Source of the DNA: G963678445 sp963678445
GTDB taxonomy: Bacteria > Hydrogenedentota > Hydrogenedentia > Hydrogenedentales > G963678445
Direction of reading: 5' to 3'
NCBI GenBank assembly: GCA_963678445.1
Contig: OY782877.1
Span: 4,774,001-4,838,000 of the forward strand
DNA length: 64,000 nt
The translations under genes and the position numbers were made by a program. Shown piece after piece: positions 27,867-35,771 of this stretch. Position 1 is the stretch's first letter; every line of letters begins with the position of its first letter. Below the pieces are notes generated by a model, which worked only from the letters and a program-made list of their open reading frames with translations, had not been told where the DNA came from and made no database searches.

Positions 27867-27986
27867 AAAGCGGTCCAGTGACCGCAAAGTGGCCAGGGCC
27901 ACACCCAGGAAATATGGTCTTTGCCGTCCCTGAGCAGCAGGAAATTTCGTTTTTTATGACAGCTTTTCAGATGTCAGTCACTAAAA
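27867..27986 (+). repeat. Family-1 repeat, full copy
   Basis: AAGCGGTCCAGTGACCGC, then GTGGCCAGGGCCACACCCAG, ATGGTCTTTGCCGTCCCTGA and the tail TTTTTTATGACAGCTTTTC...GTCAGTCACTAAA. It is almost identical to the copy at 1408 but has no gene ending directly at it, so it may mark the 3' end of a lost gene. Confidence 0.85.
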
Positions 27987-28204
27987 TCTTAAACGTTGGT
28001 AAAATAAAATCTTGCTATAGCAAAAGGGGGAAAACACCTTCACCCGGTGGTATCGACCATCGCTGGGACGCTTTACAAAACAATGGAGCGTGTATTTCGT
28101 TACATTCCTATGGACTATGGCCATTTGAAAAAACACTATACTTGACCCCTAGCGTTGCTTTCTGTATTATTCGCAGTGGATAGATGTAGCATATTTAGAG
28201 GTAG

Positions 28205-28345
28205 AAAATAGCGGGTCACATGCAACCGATACGAAGTCGGCAATAAAAAAGAGGGTAACTGTGTTATACACAGAGAGACCCGTGAATCCGGCTCGCATGA
28301 GTACAAGACTGCGTTAAGACGGTCGAGCGACCGTACGCCGAAGAC
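28205..28345. other. possible structured RNA upstream of the sigma factor gene
   Basis: CGGGTC (28212-28217) pairs with GACCCG (28277-28282) and encloses two small hairpins, CCGA/TCGG (28226-28240) and CTGTG/CACAG (28259-28273). Downstream, ACGGTC-GAGC-GACCGT (28319-28334) stacks on GCGT/ACGC (28311-28314/28335-28338) across a bulge. This multibranch pattern suggests a noncoding RNA or a leader of the sigma gene. I could not match it to 6S RNA, tmRNA, SRP RNA, RNase P or a riboswitch class. Confidence 0.4.
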
Positions 28346-28389
28346 ATTGCCCTTATCGTGCTGACCTGATACGAAATTTTATGGTATTG

Positions 28390-28484
28390 GCTGTCATCAT
28401 AATGCAGGGAGCATAAAAAAACGGGTTTTCGTTGTGCTCAGGGATGGTCAGAACCCTGCTATTGCAAGTGGCGCTGGCTACTTT
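28390..28484 (-). repeat. Family-1 repeat, degenerate inverted copy
   Basis: Reads as a diverged reverse copy: CTGTCATCATAA, CTCAGGGATGGTCAGAACC and AAGTGGCGCTGGCTACTTTA align to the inverted unit seen at 33.7 and 47.7 kb, with broken stems. Confidence 0.55.
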
Positions 28485-28518
28485 AAAGGATAATTTTCAG
28501 CTTTAAGGCAGTAATTCT

Positions 28519-29364
28519 ATGAGGGCAAGAATGGCAGATATGCGGGAAAATGGACTCAGCGTATACCTCGCTGAGATATCGAAGATCCCCCTGCTCGGGC
28601 CAGCCGAAGAAATTCGCCTGGCGCGTAGTGCACAAAAAGGGGATACTGCCGCACGACGCAAATTGATTGTGTCGAACCTGCGATTGGTCGTCAGTATAGC
28701 CAAAAAATACCTCTATTACGGCCTTCCCCTACAAGATCTCATTGAAGAGGGCAACTTGGGCCTCATGAAGGCCGCTGATCGCTATGATCCCGAACGCGGC
28801 TGTAAATTCTCCACCTATGCAACCTGGTGGATTCGTCAGGCGGTAACACGGGCGCTATCCAATCAGGGACGCACCGTGCGCATACCGGTATACATCACCG
28901 ATAATGTGGCGCGCTACAAGAAGGTCGCGGAAGAGCTGTACATCAAAAGCGGCAAACAACCGGAACCCGAGGAGGTCGCCGAGCGTCTCAAGATAAAACC
29001 GGCGGAGGCGCGACGCCTTCAGGAATATGTGGATGTCGTCTCCCCCCTTGAACACATCCAAAGCACCGACGCCACTTCTGTGGTGCGCGGCATCCCGGAA
29101 ACCCTCGAGCCGCGTCAGGCGGATCAGGCCATCGAGCAGATCGAACTGGATCAGCAGATGGAAGCTCTGATGGAGCAACTGACCGATCGGGAAGCAAACA
29201 TTATCCGCTTCCGGTATGGACTTATGGACAATCGTGTCCATACCCTGGAAGAAACCGGAAAACAATTCAGCTTAACACGGGAACGTATTCGACAAATCGA
29301 AAAAGATGTCATGAAGCGACTACGCATCTACGTCGCAGAACACACCGAAGACTTCAAACCCTGA
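28519..29364 (+). CDS. RNA polymerase sigma factor, sigma-70 group (RpoD/RpoS-like, no region 1.1)
   Basis: A 281-residue sigma factor. Region 1.2 (LSVYLAEISKIPLLGPAEEIRLAR), region 2 (LRLVVSIAKKYLYYGLPLQDLIEEGNLGL, then the -10-binding KFSTYATWWIRQAVTRAL), region 3 and region 4 (LEETGKQFSLTRERIRQIEKDVMKRLR) are all present, without the acidic region 1.1 of the primary factor. It is therefore likely an alternative or second vegetative-type sigma. Start is ambiguous: ATG at 28519 with AAGG 10 bases upstream, or ATG at 28531 with GAGGG 6 bases upstream. An anti-sigma-type pair at 34.6-35.5 kb is a possible, unproven partner. A family-1 repeat starts right after the stop. Confidence 0.93.
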   Translation: MRARMADMRENGLSVYLAEISKIPLLGPAEEIRLARSAQKGDTAARRKLIVSNLRLVVSIAKKYLYYGLPLQDLIEEGNLGLMKAADRYDPERGCKFSTYATWWIRQAVTRALSNQGRTVRIPVYITDNVARYKKVAEELYIKSGKQPEPEEVAERLKIKPAEARRLQEYVDVVSPLEHIQSTDATSVVRGIPETLEPRQADQAIEQIELDQQMEALMEQLTDREANIIRFRYGLMDNRVHTLEETGKQFSLTRERIRQIEKDVMKRLRIYVAEHTEDFKP

Positions 29365-29440
29365 AGGTGGTCTAGGGACCACAACCAAAATATATGGTCC
29401 TTATCGTTCCTGACCACAGCAAAATCTCGTTGTGTTGACC
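29365..29440 (+). repeat. Family-1 repeat, shortened copy
   Basis: GGTGGTCTAGGGACCAC (hairpin 1), ATATGGTCCTTATCGTTCCTGACC (hairpin 3) and GCAAAATCTCGTT. Hairpin 2 is missing. It begins one base after the TGA stop of the sigma gene and is followed by a family-2 copy. Confidence 0.8.
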
Positions 29441-29447
29441 GCTTTCC

Positions 29448-29518
29448 CCCCTCGTAACGAAGTTGTACTTCGTTACGCAATTGTTTCCGAAACTATGCTT
29501 CGTATACGTCCCGTCGGA
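29448..29518 (+). repeat. Family-2 repeat, partial copy
   Basis: CTCGTAACGAAGTTGTACTTCGTTACG (palindromic arms CGTAACGAAG/CTTCGTTACG), then CCGAAACTATGCTTCGTA. The third hairpin of the unit is missing. Confidence 0.8.
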
Positions 29519-29564
29519 TGAGTCAAATCCCCTCGCTAACAAAACGCTCTTTAAGCAACCCTCT

Positions 29565-29650
29565 GCGTAAGTTCGTGTGCTTGGCATCTCTGCGTTGAGG
29601 AGATAATCGCACGCAAAGCCGCAAAAACGCAAAGGAACGCAGCGTTATAC
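29565..29650. repeat. CGCAAAG-type repeat segment
   Basis: CACGCAAAGCCGCAAAAACG followed by CAAAGGAACGCAG, with CTCTGCGTTGAGG upstream able to pair with AACGCAG. Such CGCAAAG-rich sequences are common intergenic repeats in environmental bacterial genomes. Only one copy occurs in this window. Confidence 0.4.
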
Positions 29651-30034
29651 ATTGAAAGTAATGTCTAACTGCAGAAGGGCGTCGGGGTAGAATACATGTA
29701 GTCAACTTCCCTATTGAACCATGAATACCATTTCTGACATTATTTCTATAATACCCTTTTCGAAAATGGCAGAAATACAGTGTAGACATGAACAAACTTT
29801 TACAGGTAATTACGAAAAAGATTAGGAAATTACCAAAAAATGAAAGAGGAGAACTATCTTATGCTCCAACTTTTTCCTTATGGATCATAATGATTACTCC
29901 ACACCTTCAACTGGGTAGCAAGTTCTTAAAACTCGTTGAATAGCTTGTAAAACATTTTAGCATTAGAGCAAATAAATACTTAATTATTTTATAATTCACT
30001 TATCTAATAATTAAGTTATAAGGAAAGATTGCAA
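29651..30034. other. AT-rich upstream region of the DUF5343/HEPN cassette
   Basis: Base composition becomes clearly AT-rich from about 29700. A short open frame of 51 codons (29788-29943, beginning MNKLLQVITKKIRK) lacks a ribosome binding site and has no recognisable family; I do not call it a gene. AT runs near 29970-30010 could hold the cassette promoter. Confidence 0.4.
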
Positions 30035-30676
30035 ATGGCAGCAAAATACCCGCCGTATATCAATGGATATGGAAACATCCCAAAACTATTTAACGCACTA
30101 AAGGAGGCTGCGGTTCCAACAAAGTTTACAACCGACTTCATGCATACAATTCTCGGTTTTAAGTCATCGAGCTATCGTCCTATGATTCCTTTACTGAAAA
30201 AACTAGGATTCATCGATCAATCTAACGTTCCAACGCAGGTTTATAGGGATTATCGCGATGCTAGTTTGTCCGGTGAGATTATGGCAGAATGTTTAAAAAA
30301 AGCCTATTCTGCGCTCTTTGCGAGCAATGAGTACGCACATAAATTGAAGCGAGAAGAGCTTTTGGAAAAACTCAGGAGCCTAACAGGAGCTGCTGCGGAG
30401 GACAAGAACGTCACTGCTGTCGCTGGCACATTCATGGAGTTAGTCAAACTAGGAAACTTTGAGGGAAAGACCAAAAAATCTCCAAAGAAAACACTTACGG
30501 AAAAGCCAAAAGAGGAAAAAGTCCCATTACAAGAACTACAGCAAACTCCGCATCATAATCCAGCTAAACTAGGAATTAGCTACACGATTAACCTCAACCT
30601 TCCGGCAACTACAGAGATAGAGGTATTCAATGCAATTTTCAAGAGTCTCAAGGAACACATTATCAATGAAAAGTAG
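30035..30676 (+). CDS. DUF5343 domain protein (two-gene cassette, first)
   Basis: About 213 residues. ATG at 30035 with AGGAAAG about 9 bases upstream. The N-terminal ~135 residues match my recollection of DUF5343: a winged-helix-like fold (ALKEAAVPTKFTTDFMHTIL, RPMIPLLKKLGFID) and a helical part. A Lys-rich linker (KTKKSPKKTLTEKPKEEK) follows, then a short conserved C-terminal strand-helix, ISYTINLNLPATTEIEVFNA. Function is unknown; the winged-helix look suggests nucleic-acid binding. It overlaps the next gene by 11 bases, so the two are translationally coupled. The AT-rich composition differs from all neighbours and suggests recent transfer. Confidence 0.8.
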   Translation: MAAKYPPYINGYGNIPKLFNALKEAAVPTKFTTDFMHTILGFKSSSYRPMIPLLKKLGFIDQSNVPTQVYRDYRDASLSGEIMAECLKKAYSALFASNEYAHKLKREELLEKLRSLTGAAAEDKNVTAVAGTFMELVKLGNFEGKTKKSPKKTLTEKPKEEKVPLQELQQTPHHNPAKLGISYTINLNLPATTEIEVFNAIFKSLKEHIINEK

Positions 30677-31253
30677 ATTTCCATCTGAGCAATTGAAGAT
30701 CTTCGGCATGCAGAATCTTATGCTAGAGTCAGAACTTAAGAAACTTGAGACATCAGGGATTGACATCGGTCATCTCCAAACTATACGGAAAGACGACGTT
30801 GTAGACCTTGAGTTGTTCGACAAAGATATTCTCGCTGATGCTCGTCAGATGGCTGACTTTTATGTTCTATACTATGCACTGGAAAACAGCATTCGCCGTG
30901 TTATTAAAGAACGCATGCTCGAAGAGCATGGTAGTCCTGACTGGTGGGAAAAAGCAATACCAAAAAATGTTAAGGATGCTGTCAAAAGCAAGCAGAAAAA
31001 AGAAATGGATACTGTTCTGGCAAGCCGGACAGAAGATCCTCTTACATTCACGAACTTCGGGGAATTGATTGTGATAATCGAATCAAATTGGGATCTTTTT
31101 TCAGATACTATCCGAAGTCAAAAGGCAATGAAGCAAACCCTGTCACAATTCAACCAAATTCGTAATATTATCGCCCACAGCTGCAAACTAGGTGAAAATG
31201 ACATTGCCAGAATGAAGCTACTTATCCGGGACTGGCTAAACATCCAAACATAA
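30666..31253 (+). CDS. Swt1-like HEPN-domain protein (two-gene cassette, second)
   Basis: About 195 residues. The start at 30666 overlaps the DUF5343 stop; AAGGA lies about 11 bases upstream. The C-terminal half is all-helical with QIRNIIAHSC near residues 165-173: Arg166-x4-His171 is the Rx4-6H signature of HEPN ribonucleases, and FYVLYYALENSIRRVI upstream resembles the Swt1-type HEPN helix. HEPN proteins often act as RNases in toxin-antitoxin and antiphage systems. With the DUF5343 partner this could be a toxin/regulator pair; that is inference. Ends 44 bases from the convergent gene. Confidence 0.72.
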   Translation: MKSRFPSEQLKIFGMQNLMLESELKKLETSGIDIGHLQTIRKDDVVDLELFDKDILADARQMADFYVLYYALENSIRRVIKERMLEEHGSPDWWEKAIPKNVKDAVKSKQKKEMDTVLASRTEDPLTFTNFGELIVIIESNWDLFSDTIRSQKAMKQTLSQFNQIRNIIAHSCKLGENDIARMKLLIRDWLNIQT

Positions 31254-31296
31254 AAAGTCCCGCCGAATTCTTGGAGAAAAGGGCATAGTTAGCACC

Positions 31297-33495
31297 TTAA
31301 AAAAGCACTTTGAATTGCAGGGCTTTAGCTTGGTGCGCATGGCTTAACCAGAGCACTTTTTTGCCTGCATCCCATTTTTGGGTAAAGGGTGTCTGAGGTT
31401 CTACGGATATTTCTTTTGGGGCGTTGGGCAAGACGATGCATACACGTCCGGTCACTCCGTTGGGACCGCGTGTGCTGAATTGCAAGCAGTCTTCTGAAAC
31501 GGTTTCGTCGCGCAAGCGGCCCGCACAGGCTACTACGCCAATGGGGTTCTTTTGCGCACGTTTCCAGTCGAGATCGTAGAACAGACCGCGTTGTCCGGGA
31601 CCGAGCGTGCGTTCTGATACCAGTGAGAGCGCAGGATCAAACACGTCTATAAAGTGTCCTCGGAGGGTATAGGAGGCCTTCTCCCCCACTTCGTCCAACA
31701 CGGAATAGATATGGTAGGGTCCCCGTTGCAGTCCTAAATAGTCCTGTTGCGCCAGACGGTCGCCGCGTGCTTCCATGAGGTCTTCCACCGCAGCAATCAC
31801 TTCGTCCGCACCGTATTTATAGCGCGCCAATTTGCGCGGTTTCTCTTTAAAAACGCGCACAAATCCTTTACCGACTGCGATGGGTTCATGATAGGCCGTC
31901 TGCGTCACTCCGAGTTGTTCAAACAAGTCTGTGTAGGCCTTGTTTTCATTTTTACCCTCATCGTTCCACCATTCCCGTACGTTGTGATATAAATCCGAGC
32001 CGTCGCCCACATACAGTAACGCGCCGCCTTCACGCACCCATTGCGCCAAGGCTGTATGGTAGGCGGGTTTCAAGGGCTTCTGCCCTTCGTAGGTAAGCAG
32101 AAGCACTTTGTACTTTGCCAACGCCCCCGCCTGCACCACATTTTCCAGTTGCACAACATCCACGGGAACCCCTCTTTTAAGCAGAGGCATCGCCAATCCA
32201 AAAAAGGAGCTGAGCATGTGTTCGCTAGCATGAGGGTTTGCCCGTTGGAACATGATCGAATCTGAAATCAGCACTCCTATCCCCTTTGTGCCCATATCGT
32301 AGCGCACGTCATCCTGACGCATATCATTCAAAGCGTTAATCACCGCCAAGAGTTCTGTTGCATAGGCGGCTGGAATGCCTTCTTTTTCGCCCGATTTTGT
32401 ATCCAGATCCACTTTGGGATAGCTTCCCTTAAAAATACGATTGGGCCAGGGCATTACTTCAAAACGCGCTACTTCGGGAAACAGAAGTGAGGCGATAATC
32501 GTACACTCATAGTTTTCTTTATAGTTTGCCCAACTGTAATTGGGGTTGTCCTCTATCGGATCGGCTAGAAACCAAACTTTACGCCCTGTAGGACGCACCA
32601 TGCCCAACATCTGACTGTATTCCAGGTAGGCGGCCTCAAAGGTACGCTCCTTTTTGACACCCCGGTATAGATTTGGGGTGCGTGAGGTGCCAGTCCACAC
32701 CTGCGCAATGTAGCCATCCGATTCGGGCAGGTCCATCAAATGTGATTCAGGACTCACAATTCCCCATTGTGCATAGTTGACCAGACTGTGCGTGGGCACA
32801 TGACATTCCACCGAGGTACCCAATGCAGCGGCCCGTGCCTTGACATCGGAAAAAACTTCTTTCAGGGCATTGAAATACAATTCGTATTTCAGTTTACTTG
32901 CGCGATATTGCGCGTCCACACTGGAATCGGGCACCTGCCAGGATTCTCCATAGAATTTTTGCCAGGATTCTTTGAAACCCTCACTCCAACCGGCCTGCGC
33001 CCAGTATTCCGGTTCCTCCAAAAAGATTGCGGTTGCACCGGCATCCACTGCAGGGCTCACTTTCTTCTTCAGATAGGACACATACGCTTCCGAAGGCACA
33101 TTGTAACCCACCGTGGTGCTGTTGCCATGCATGTACAACTGGCCCGATTTTCGCGTTTGCACTTCTTCTTTACGAAATCCCTCGTCAGTCTGATAATAGT
33201 CCCCATAGTTCCCCCACGCTACCCCGGTCATCATCCCAATGCGATAGCCCTGCTCACGCCATTGCTTCACCCGTTGCTCAAAGGAGTCGTTCATCCCATA
33301 GACCACCGCCATATCGGAAGCAATATCCAACGCAGGTGCATAGGGAGCGGCGGTTTGAAAACAGGTAAAGTCTTGCCCAAAAACGGGTACAGAAAAAAGC
33401 AGAAATACTCCCAAAGCAAGACAGCAAACTATCGACGTGTAGATGCTTGACATCCGCTCTTTTTCCTCTACTACGAAGGCTCGAAGGGGTTGCAT
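31297..33495 (-). CDS. Secreted GH-like protein with TIM barrel and trimerisation-type domain
   Basis: About 732 residues. ATG at 33495 has the best ribosome binding site (AGGAG, 8 bases); the next ATG at 33453 (GAGGA upstream) would give a more classical signal peptide (LALGVFLLFSVPVFGQ). A TIM-barrel-like region follows (YRIGMMTGVAWGNYGDYY, AIFLEEPEYWAQAGW with candidate acidic residues, IAQVWTGTSR). Then comes a beta-galactosidase-trimerisation/GATase-like domain (GIGVLISDSIMFQ, YKVLLLTYEGQKPLKPAY, GGALLYVGDGSDLY) and a C-terminal beta domain. Related in layout to the 854-residue protein at 17.6 kb. Substrate unknown. A terminator separates it from the upstream gene. Confidence 0.62.
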   Translation of the reverse strand: MQPLRAFVVEEKERMSSIYTSIVCCLALGVFLLFSVPVFGQDFTCFQTAAPYAPALDIASDMAVVYGMNDSFEQRVKQWREQGYRIGMMTGVAWGNYGDYYQTDEGFRKEEVQTRKSGQLYMHGNSTTVGYNVPSEAYVSYLKKKVSPAVDAGATAIFLEEPEYWAQAGWSEGFKESWQKFYGESWQVPDSSVDAQYRASKLKYELYFNALKEVFSDVKARAAALGTSVECHVPTHSLVNYAQWGIVSPESHLMDLPESDGYIAQVWTGTSRTPNLYRGVKKERTFEAAYLEYSQMLGMVRPTGRKVWFLADPIEDNPNYSWANYKENYECTIIASLLFPEVARFEVMPWPNRIFKGSYPKVDLDTKSGEKEGIPAAYATELLAVINALNDMRQDDVRYDMGTKGIGVLISDSIMFQRANPHASEHMLSSFFGLAMPLLKRGVPVDVVQLENVVQAGALAKYKVLLLTYEGQKPLKPAYHTALAQWVREGGALLYVGDGSDLYHNVREWWNDEGKNENKAYTDLFEQLGVTQTAYHEPIAVGKGFVRVFKEKPRKLARYKYGADEVIAAVEDLMEARGDRLAQQDYLGLQRGPYHIYSVLDEVGEKASYTLRGHFIDVFDPALSLVSERTLGPGQRGLFYDLDWKRAQKNPIGVVACAGRLRDETVSEDCLQFSTRGPNGVTGRVCIVLPNAPKEISVEPQTPFTQKWDAGKKVLWLSHAHQAKALQFKVLF

Positions 33496-33623
33496 TGTAA
33501 ATTCTCCTGCGCTGTTTCTCAGATATAGAGAAGATGCGATCACGTACAAAATGATTATCTTTTGCAACCATAGCAGAACGTTGTTTTTGTAACAACTTGC
33601 ATACGAATGGACAAGAGGGGTTT

Positions 33624-33658
33624 AAAAAAAATGCCGGGAGAGATTTTCCTCTCCCGGC
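33624..33658 (-). terminator. intrinsic terminator downstream of the KDPG aldolase gene
   Basis: On the minus strand a perfect 10-bp stem GCCGGGAGAG/CTCTCCCGGC (33633-33642/33649-33658) with a 6-base loop is followed by eight T. It comes after two tandem family-1 repeats, so those repeats are within the message of the aldolase gene. Confidence 0.9.
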
Positions 33659-33662
33659 ACAA

Positions 33663-33768
33663 ATGCATGGGTATAGGGACGGCAAGGACCATATTTCCTG
33701 GGTGTGGCCCTGGCCACCTTGCGGTCGCTGGACCACCTTAGTGACTCAAATCTGAAAAACTGACATTA
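33663..33768 (-). repeat. Family-1 repeat, tandem copy B
   Basis: Inverted unit: GGCAAGGACCATATTTCCTG, GTGTGGCCCTGGCCACCTTG, CGGTCGCTGGACCACCTTAG. It is second after the aldolase stop and leads directly to the intrinsic terminator. Confidence 0.88.
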
Positions 33769-33865
33769 AAAACGAAAAACTTGTTTCGGCCAGAGACGAC
33801 AAGGACCATATCTTTTGGGTGTGGCCCTGGCCACCTTGCGGTCGCTGGACCGCTTTAGAGACTAC
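33769..33865 (-). repeat. Family-1 repeat, tandem copy A
   Basis: Inverted unit starting at the TAA stop of the aldolase gene (TCTAAAGCGGTCCAGCGACC on the minus strand), with all three hairpins and the TTTTTCGTTTTTAATGTCAG tail. Two head-to-tail copies here define the repeat period (about 100 bases). Confidence 0.88.
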
Positions 33866-34508
33866 GGAATTGTAATGCCTCTGTAATGGCTTCTTTAGAA
33901 GCCGCGGTGATGACATCCCAATTACCAGCTGCAATGTCAGCGGATTTGGCCAACCAGGTACCGCCCACGGCGGAAACGGTCGGCAAGGAAAGGTATTGCC
34001 CCAGATTCTGCAGATTCACGCCCCCTGTAGGCATAAAGCGGATACCGGTGTGCGCATAGGGACCCGACAAGGCTTTAAGCATGGCAACGCCGCCCAGTGC
34101 TCCGGCAGGGAAAAACTTGAGGGTGGTACAACCTAAGGCCAATCCCATTTCAATGTCGCTTGGGGTGGCTATACCAGGCACGAAGGGTAAGTCGAGCGCT
34201 TTTGCGGCCTGGAGCATTTCCGGATTAAGACCGGGGGCAACGGCAAAACGCGCACCGCAGTCTTTTGCATCCTGCAGATTGCTTTGCGTAAGCACCGTCC
34301 CGGCTCCTACAAGCATTTCGGGACGTTCTGTGCTGATGGTATGAATAGCCGCAGCAGCAGCAGCGGTCCGAAAGGTAATCTCCATAACAGGCAGGCCACC
34401 CGCTAAAAGAGCATCGGCCAAGGGTAAGGCATCTTCTTCACGTTCCAATGCAATAACCGGCACCACACCCCACTGGGTGGCTTCCGCCAAAATATCTCTG
34501 GTCGCCAT
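33855..34508 (-). CDS. eda: KDPG / 4-hydroxy-2-oxoglutarate aldolase
   Basis: A 217-residue class I aldolase that cleaves 2-keto-3-deoxy-6-phosphogluconate to pyruvate and glyceraldehyde-3-phosphate (Entner-Doudoroff and uronate breakdown). VMEITFRT carries the catalytic Glu (~45), CTTLKFFPAG the Schiff-base Lys (~132), and PTGGVNLQNLGQYL the phosphate-binding loop. Full length for the family. It sits between the sigma-regulator pair and a GH-like gene; uronate/polysaccharide use fits the many hydrolases nearby. Confidence 0.95.
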   Translation of the reverse strand: MATRDILAEATQWGVVPVIALEREEDALPLADALLAGGLPVMEITFRTAAAAAAIHTISTERPEMLVGAGTVLTQSNLQDAKDCGARFAVAPGLNPEMLQAAKALDLPFVPGIATPSDIEMGLALGCTTLKFFPAGALGGVAMLKALSGPYAHTGIRFMPTGGVNLQNLGQYLSLPTVSAVGGTWLAKSADIAAGNWDVITAASKEAITEALQFRSL

Positions 34509-34580
34509 TACGTCATTATTTCCTTATTAGTGGCTAAGTCTAAAAAATTCTCAGAAAAAAGCCTTACTTTGTCCAAGGGG

Positions 34581-34625
34581 GTTAAGGACCATCACATTTT
34601 CTGTTGCGGTCGCTGGAATCTTTGG
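34581..34625 (-). repeat. Family-1 repeat, partial inverted copy
   Basis: AAGGACCATCACATTTTCTG and TGCGGTCGCTGGAATC match the inverted unit without hairpin 2. It lies directly after the STAS gene stop on the same strand. Confidence 0.7.
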
Positions 34626-34629
34626 CTGG

Positions 34630-35046
34630 CTACTTGGGCTCATGCCAAGCTGATTGCTGCACTTCTAATTCCAGCGCTCTCTCAAAACGTGGCAGATCCT
34701 GGTTTACTTTGTCGCCGTGGATTGTAAAAACTTTATCCAGGTTTGTGATGTGGAAGACTTCCTGGATGGTGGGCGCCACCGCACATAGACGCAAACGACC
34801 TTTGGTGGTTTGTACGGCATTGTTGATACGCAACAATTCGGTCAAAACAGCGCTGGATAAGTAATCTACATGCTCAAAGTTCAATAACAGATTCAACCCC
34901 GGATGCTTTTGGATATACTGCAGCACCTGTTTCCCAAACTCTGCCACATTGATGGCGCTGAGCATGCTGGAGGCGTAAACAGTACCTACTTTGACATGCC
35001 CTTTTTCTTCAAAGATGAGTAACGGCTGTTCCGTTTTATCATCCAT
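34630..35046 (-). CDS. STAS-domain anti-sigma factor antagonist (SpoIIAA/RsbV-like)
   Basis: A 138-residue STAS protein. FEHVDYLSSAVLTELLRI near residue 60-77 contains the D-x-x-S-S-like switch where the Ser is phosphorylated by the partner kinase; GDKVNQDLPRF ends the domain. In the partner-switch mechanism the unphosphorylated form binds the anti-sigma kinase and frees its target. The kinase candidate is the next gene upstream, 21 bases away, so the pair forms an operon. Which sigma factor or other partner is controlled is not shown. Confidence 0.88.
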   Translation of the reverse strand: MDDKTEQPLLIFEEKGHVKVGTVYASSMLSAINVAEFGKQVLQYIQKHPGLNLLLNFEHVDYLSSAVLTELLRINNAVQTTKGRLRLCAVAPTIQEVFHITNLDKVFTIHGDKVNQDLPRFERALELEVQQSAWHEPK

Positions 35047-35067
35047 ATTGCTGATTTTCTCCCCAAT

Positions 35068-35526
35068 TTAATCGGTCTTGCAACATCCATCCGCTTTACG
35101 ACGAAAAGTCATTTCAAGACAATGATTTTTACAATCAAAATCGACCGTATCCATATAATACCGAATTAAACAAATACCCCGCCCCCCAAGCTGCTCGCAA
35201 TCCGGGTCGGGCACGGACCCTAGTGAAAATCCCTTACCCTCATCGTAGACCCGTATCTGACAGCAGTTCTCTCCCTCTTCCGCCATTTCCAATTTCACCT
35301 TGCGCTCGTCTTCCCCACCGTTGCCATGATGAATGGCATTGACTACCGCTTCTTCCAGACAAAGACGCGTCCAGAGTTCATCATCTGGACGCACCCATTT
35401 ACGTTGCAACAGGGCCGAAAAGGCGTTGTCTAAGACGTCACCCAATACCTGAACATCACTTGCAAACTCTTTGCTGTAAAACGCTTTGTTCACGCCACTG
35501 TCAACACTCCATCTTTCCCAGCCCAT
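35068..35526 (-). CDS. HATPase-type anti-sigma factor / serine kinase (RsbW/SpoIIAB-like)
   Basis: A 152-residue single-domain GHKL ATPase. The N-box is LEEAVVNAIHHGN (~58-70), the G1 box YDEGKGFSLG (~93-102), and the G2 region LGGRGICLIRYYMDTV (~113-128). These match RsbW-type anti-sigma kinases, which bind a sigma factor or phosphorylate a STAS antagonist; the latter is encoded just downstream. CC pairs near the end (DGCCKTD) are unusual but not functional landmarks I know. The sigma-70 factor at 28.5 kb is a possible target by proximity only. Confidence 0.88.
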   Translation of the reverse strand: MGWERWSVDSGVNKAFYSKEFASDVQVLGDVLDNAFSALLQRKWVRPDDELWTRLCLEEAVVNAIHHGNGGEDERKVKLEMAEEGENCCQIRVYDEGKGFSLGSVPDPDCEQLGGRGICLIRYYMDTVDFDCKNHCLEMTFRRKADGCCKTD

Positions 35527-35771
35527 CCTGAAAGCATCCCCCTGAGTCCATCTGGCAGGGCAAAAACACAGGAAGAACGTCTTTGAACGCCATATTTTGC
35601 CGTCTTATCGCACTGCACAAGACTCAAAAAAAGGATACCACACCCTGTCTTCCCGCGTAAAGATTTGTATCACTATCTTGTATAAAAAATCTGCTATACA
35701 TCACAAAAAGACCGATTTTGCGTCTAGCAACAGAAAACTCTAAAATAGCAAAAACAGGGAGGGTGCCAATA

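Larger units (their letters stand above)
27395..28518. other. long intergenic region between the small exported protein and the sigma factor
   Basis: No convincing gene is seen. It holds a nested inverted repeat (27608-27651), a full family-1 repeat (27867-27986), a structured segment (28205-28345) and a degenerate inverted family-1 copy (28390-28484), listed separately. The remainder is AT-rich. Confidence 0.5.

Noticed and set aside
28205..28345. 6S RNA, tmRNA, SRP RNA or group II intron segment
   Set aside because: None of the characteristic conserved motifs of these RNAs could be recognised; kept only as an unclassified structured segment.
29788..29943. 51-codon open frame upstream of the DUF5343 gene
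   Set aside because: No ribosome binding site or known family; AT-rich DNA produces such frames by chance or decay.
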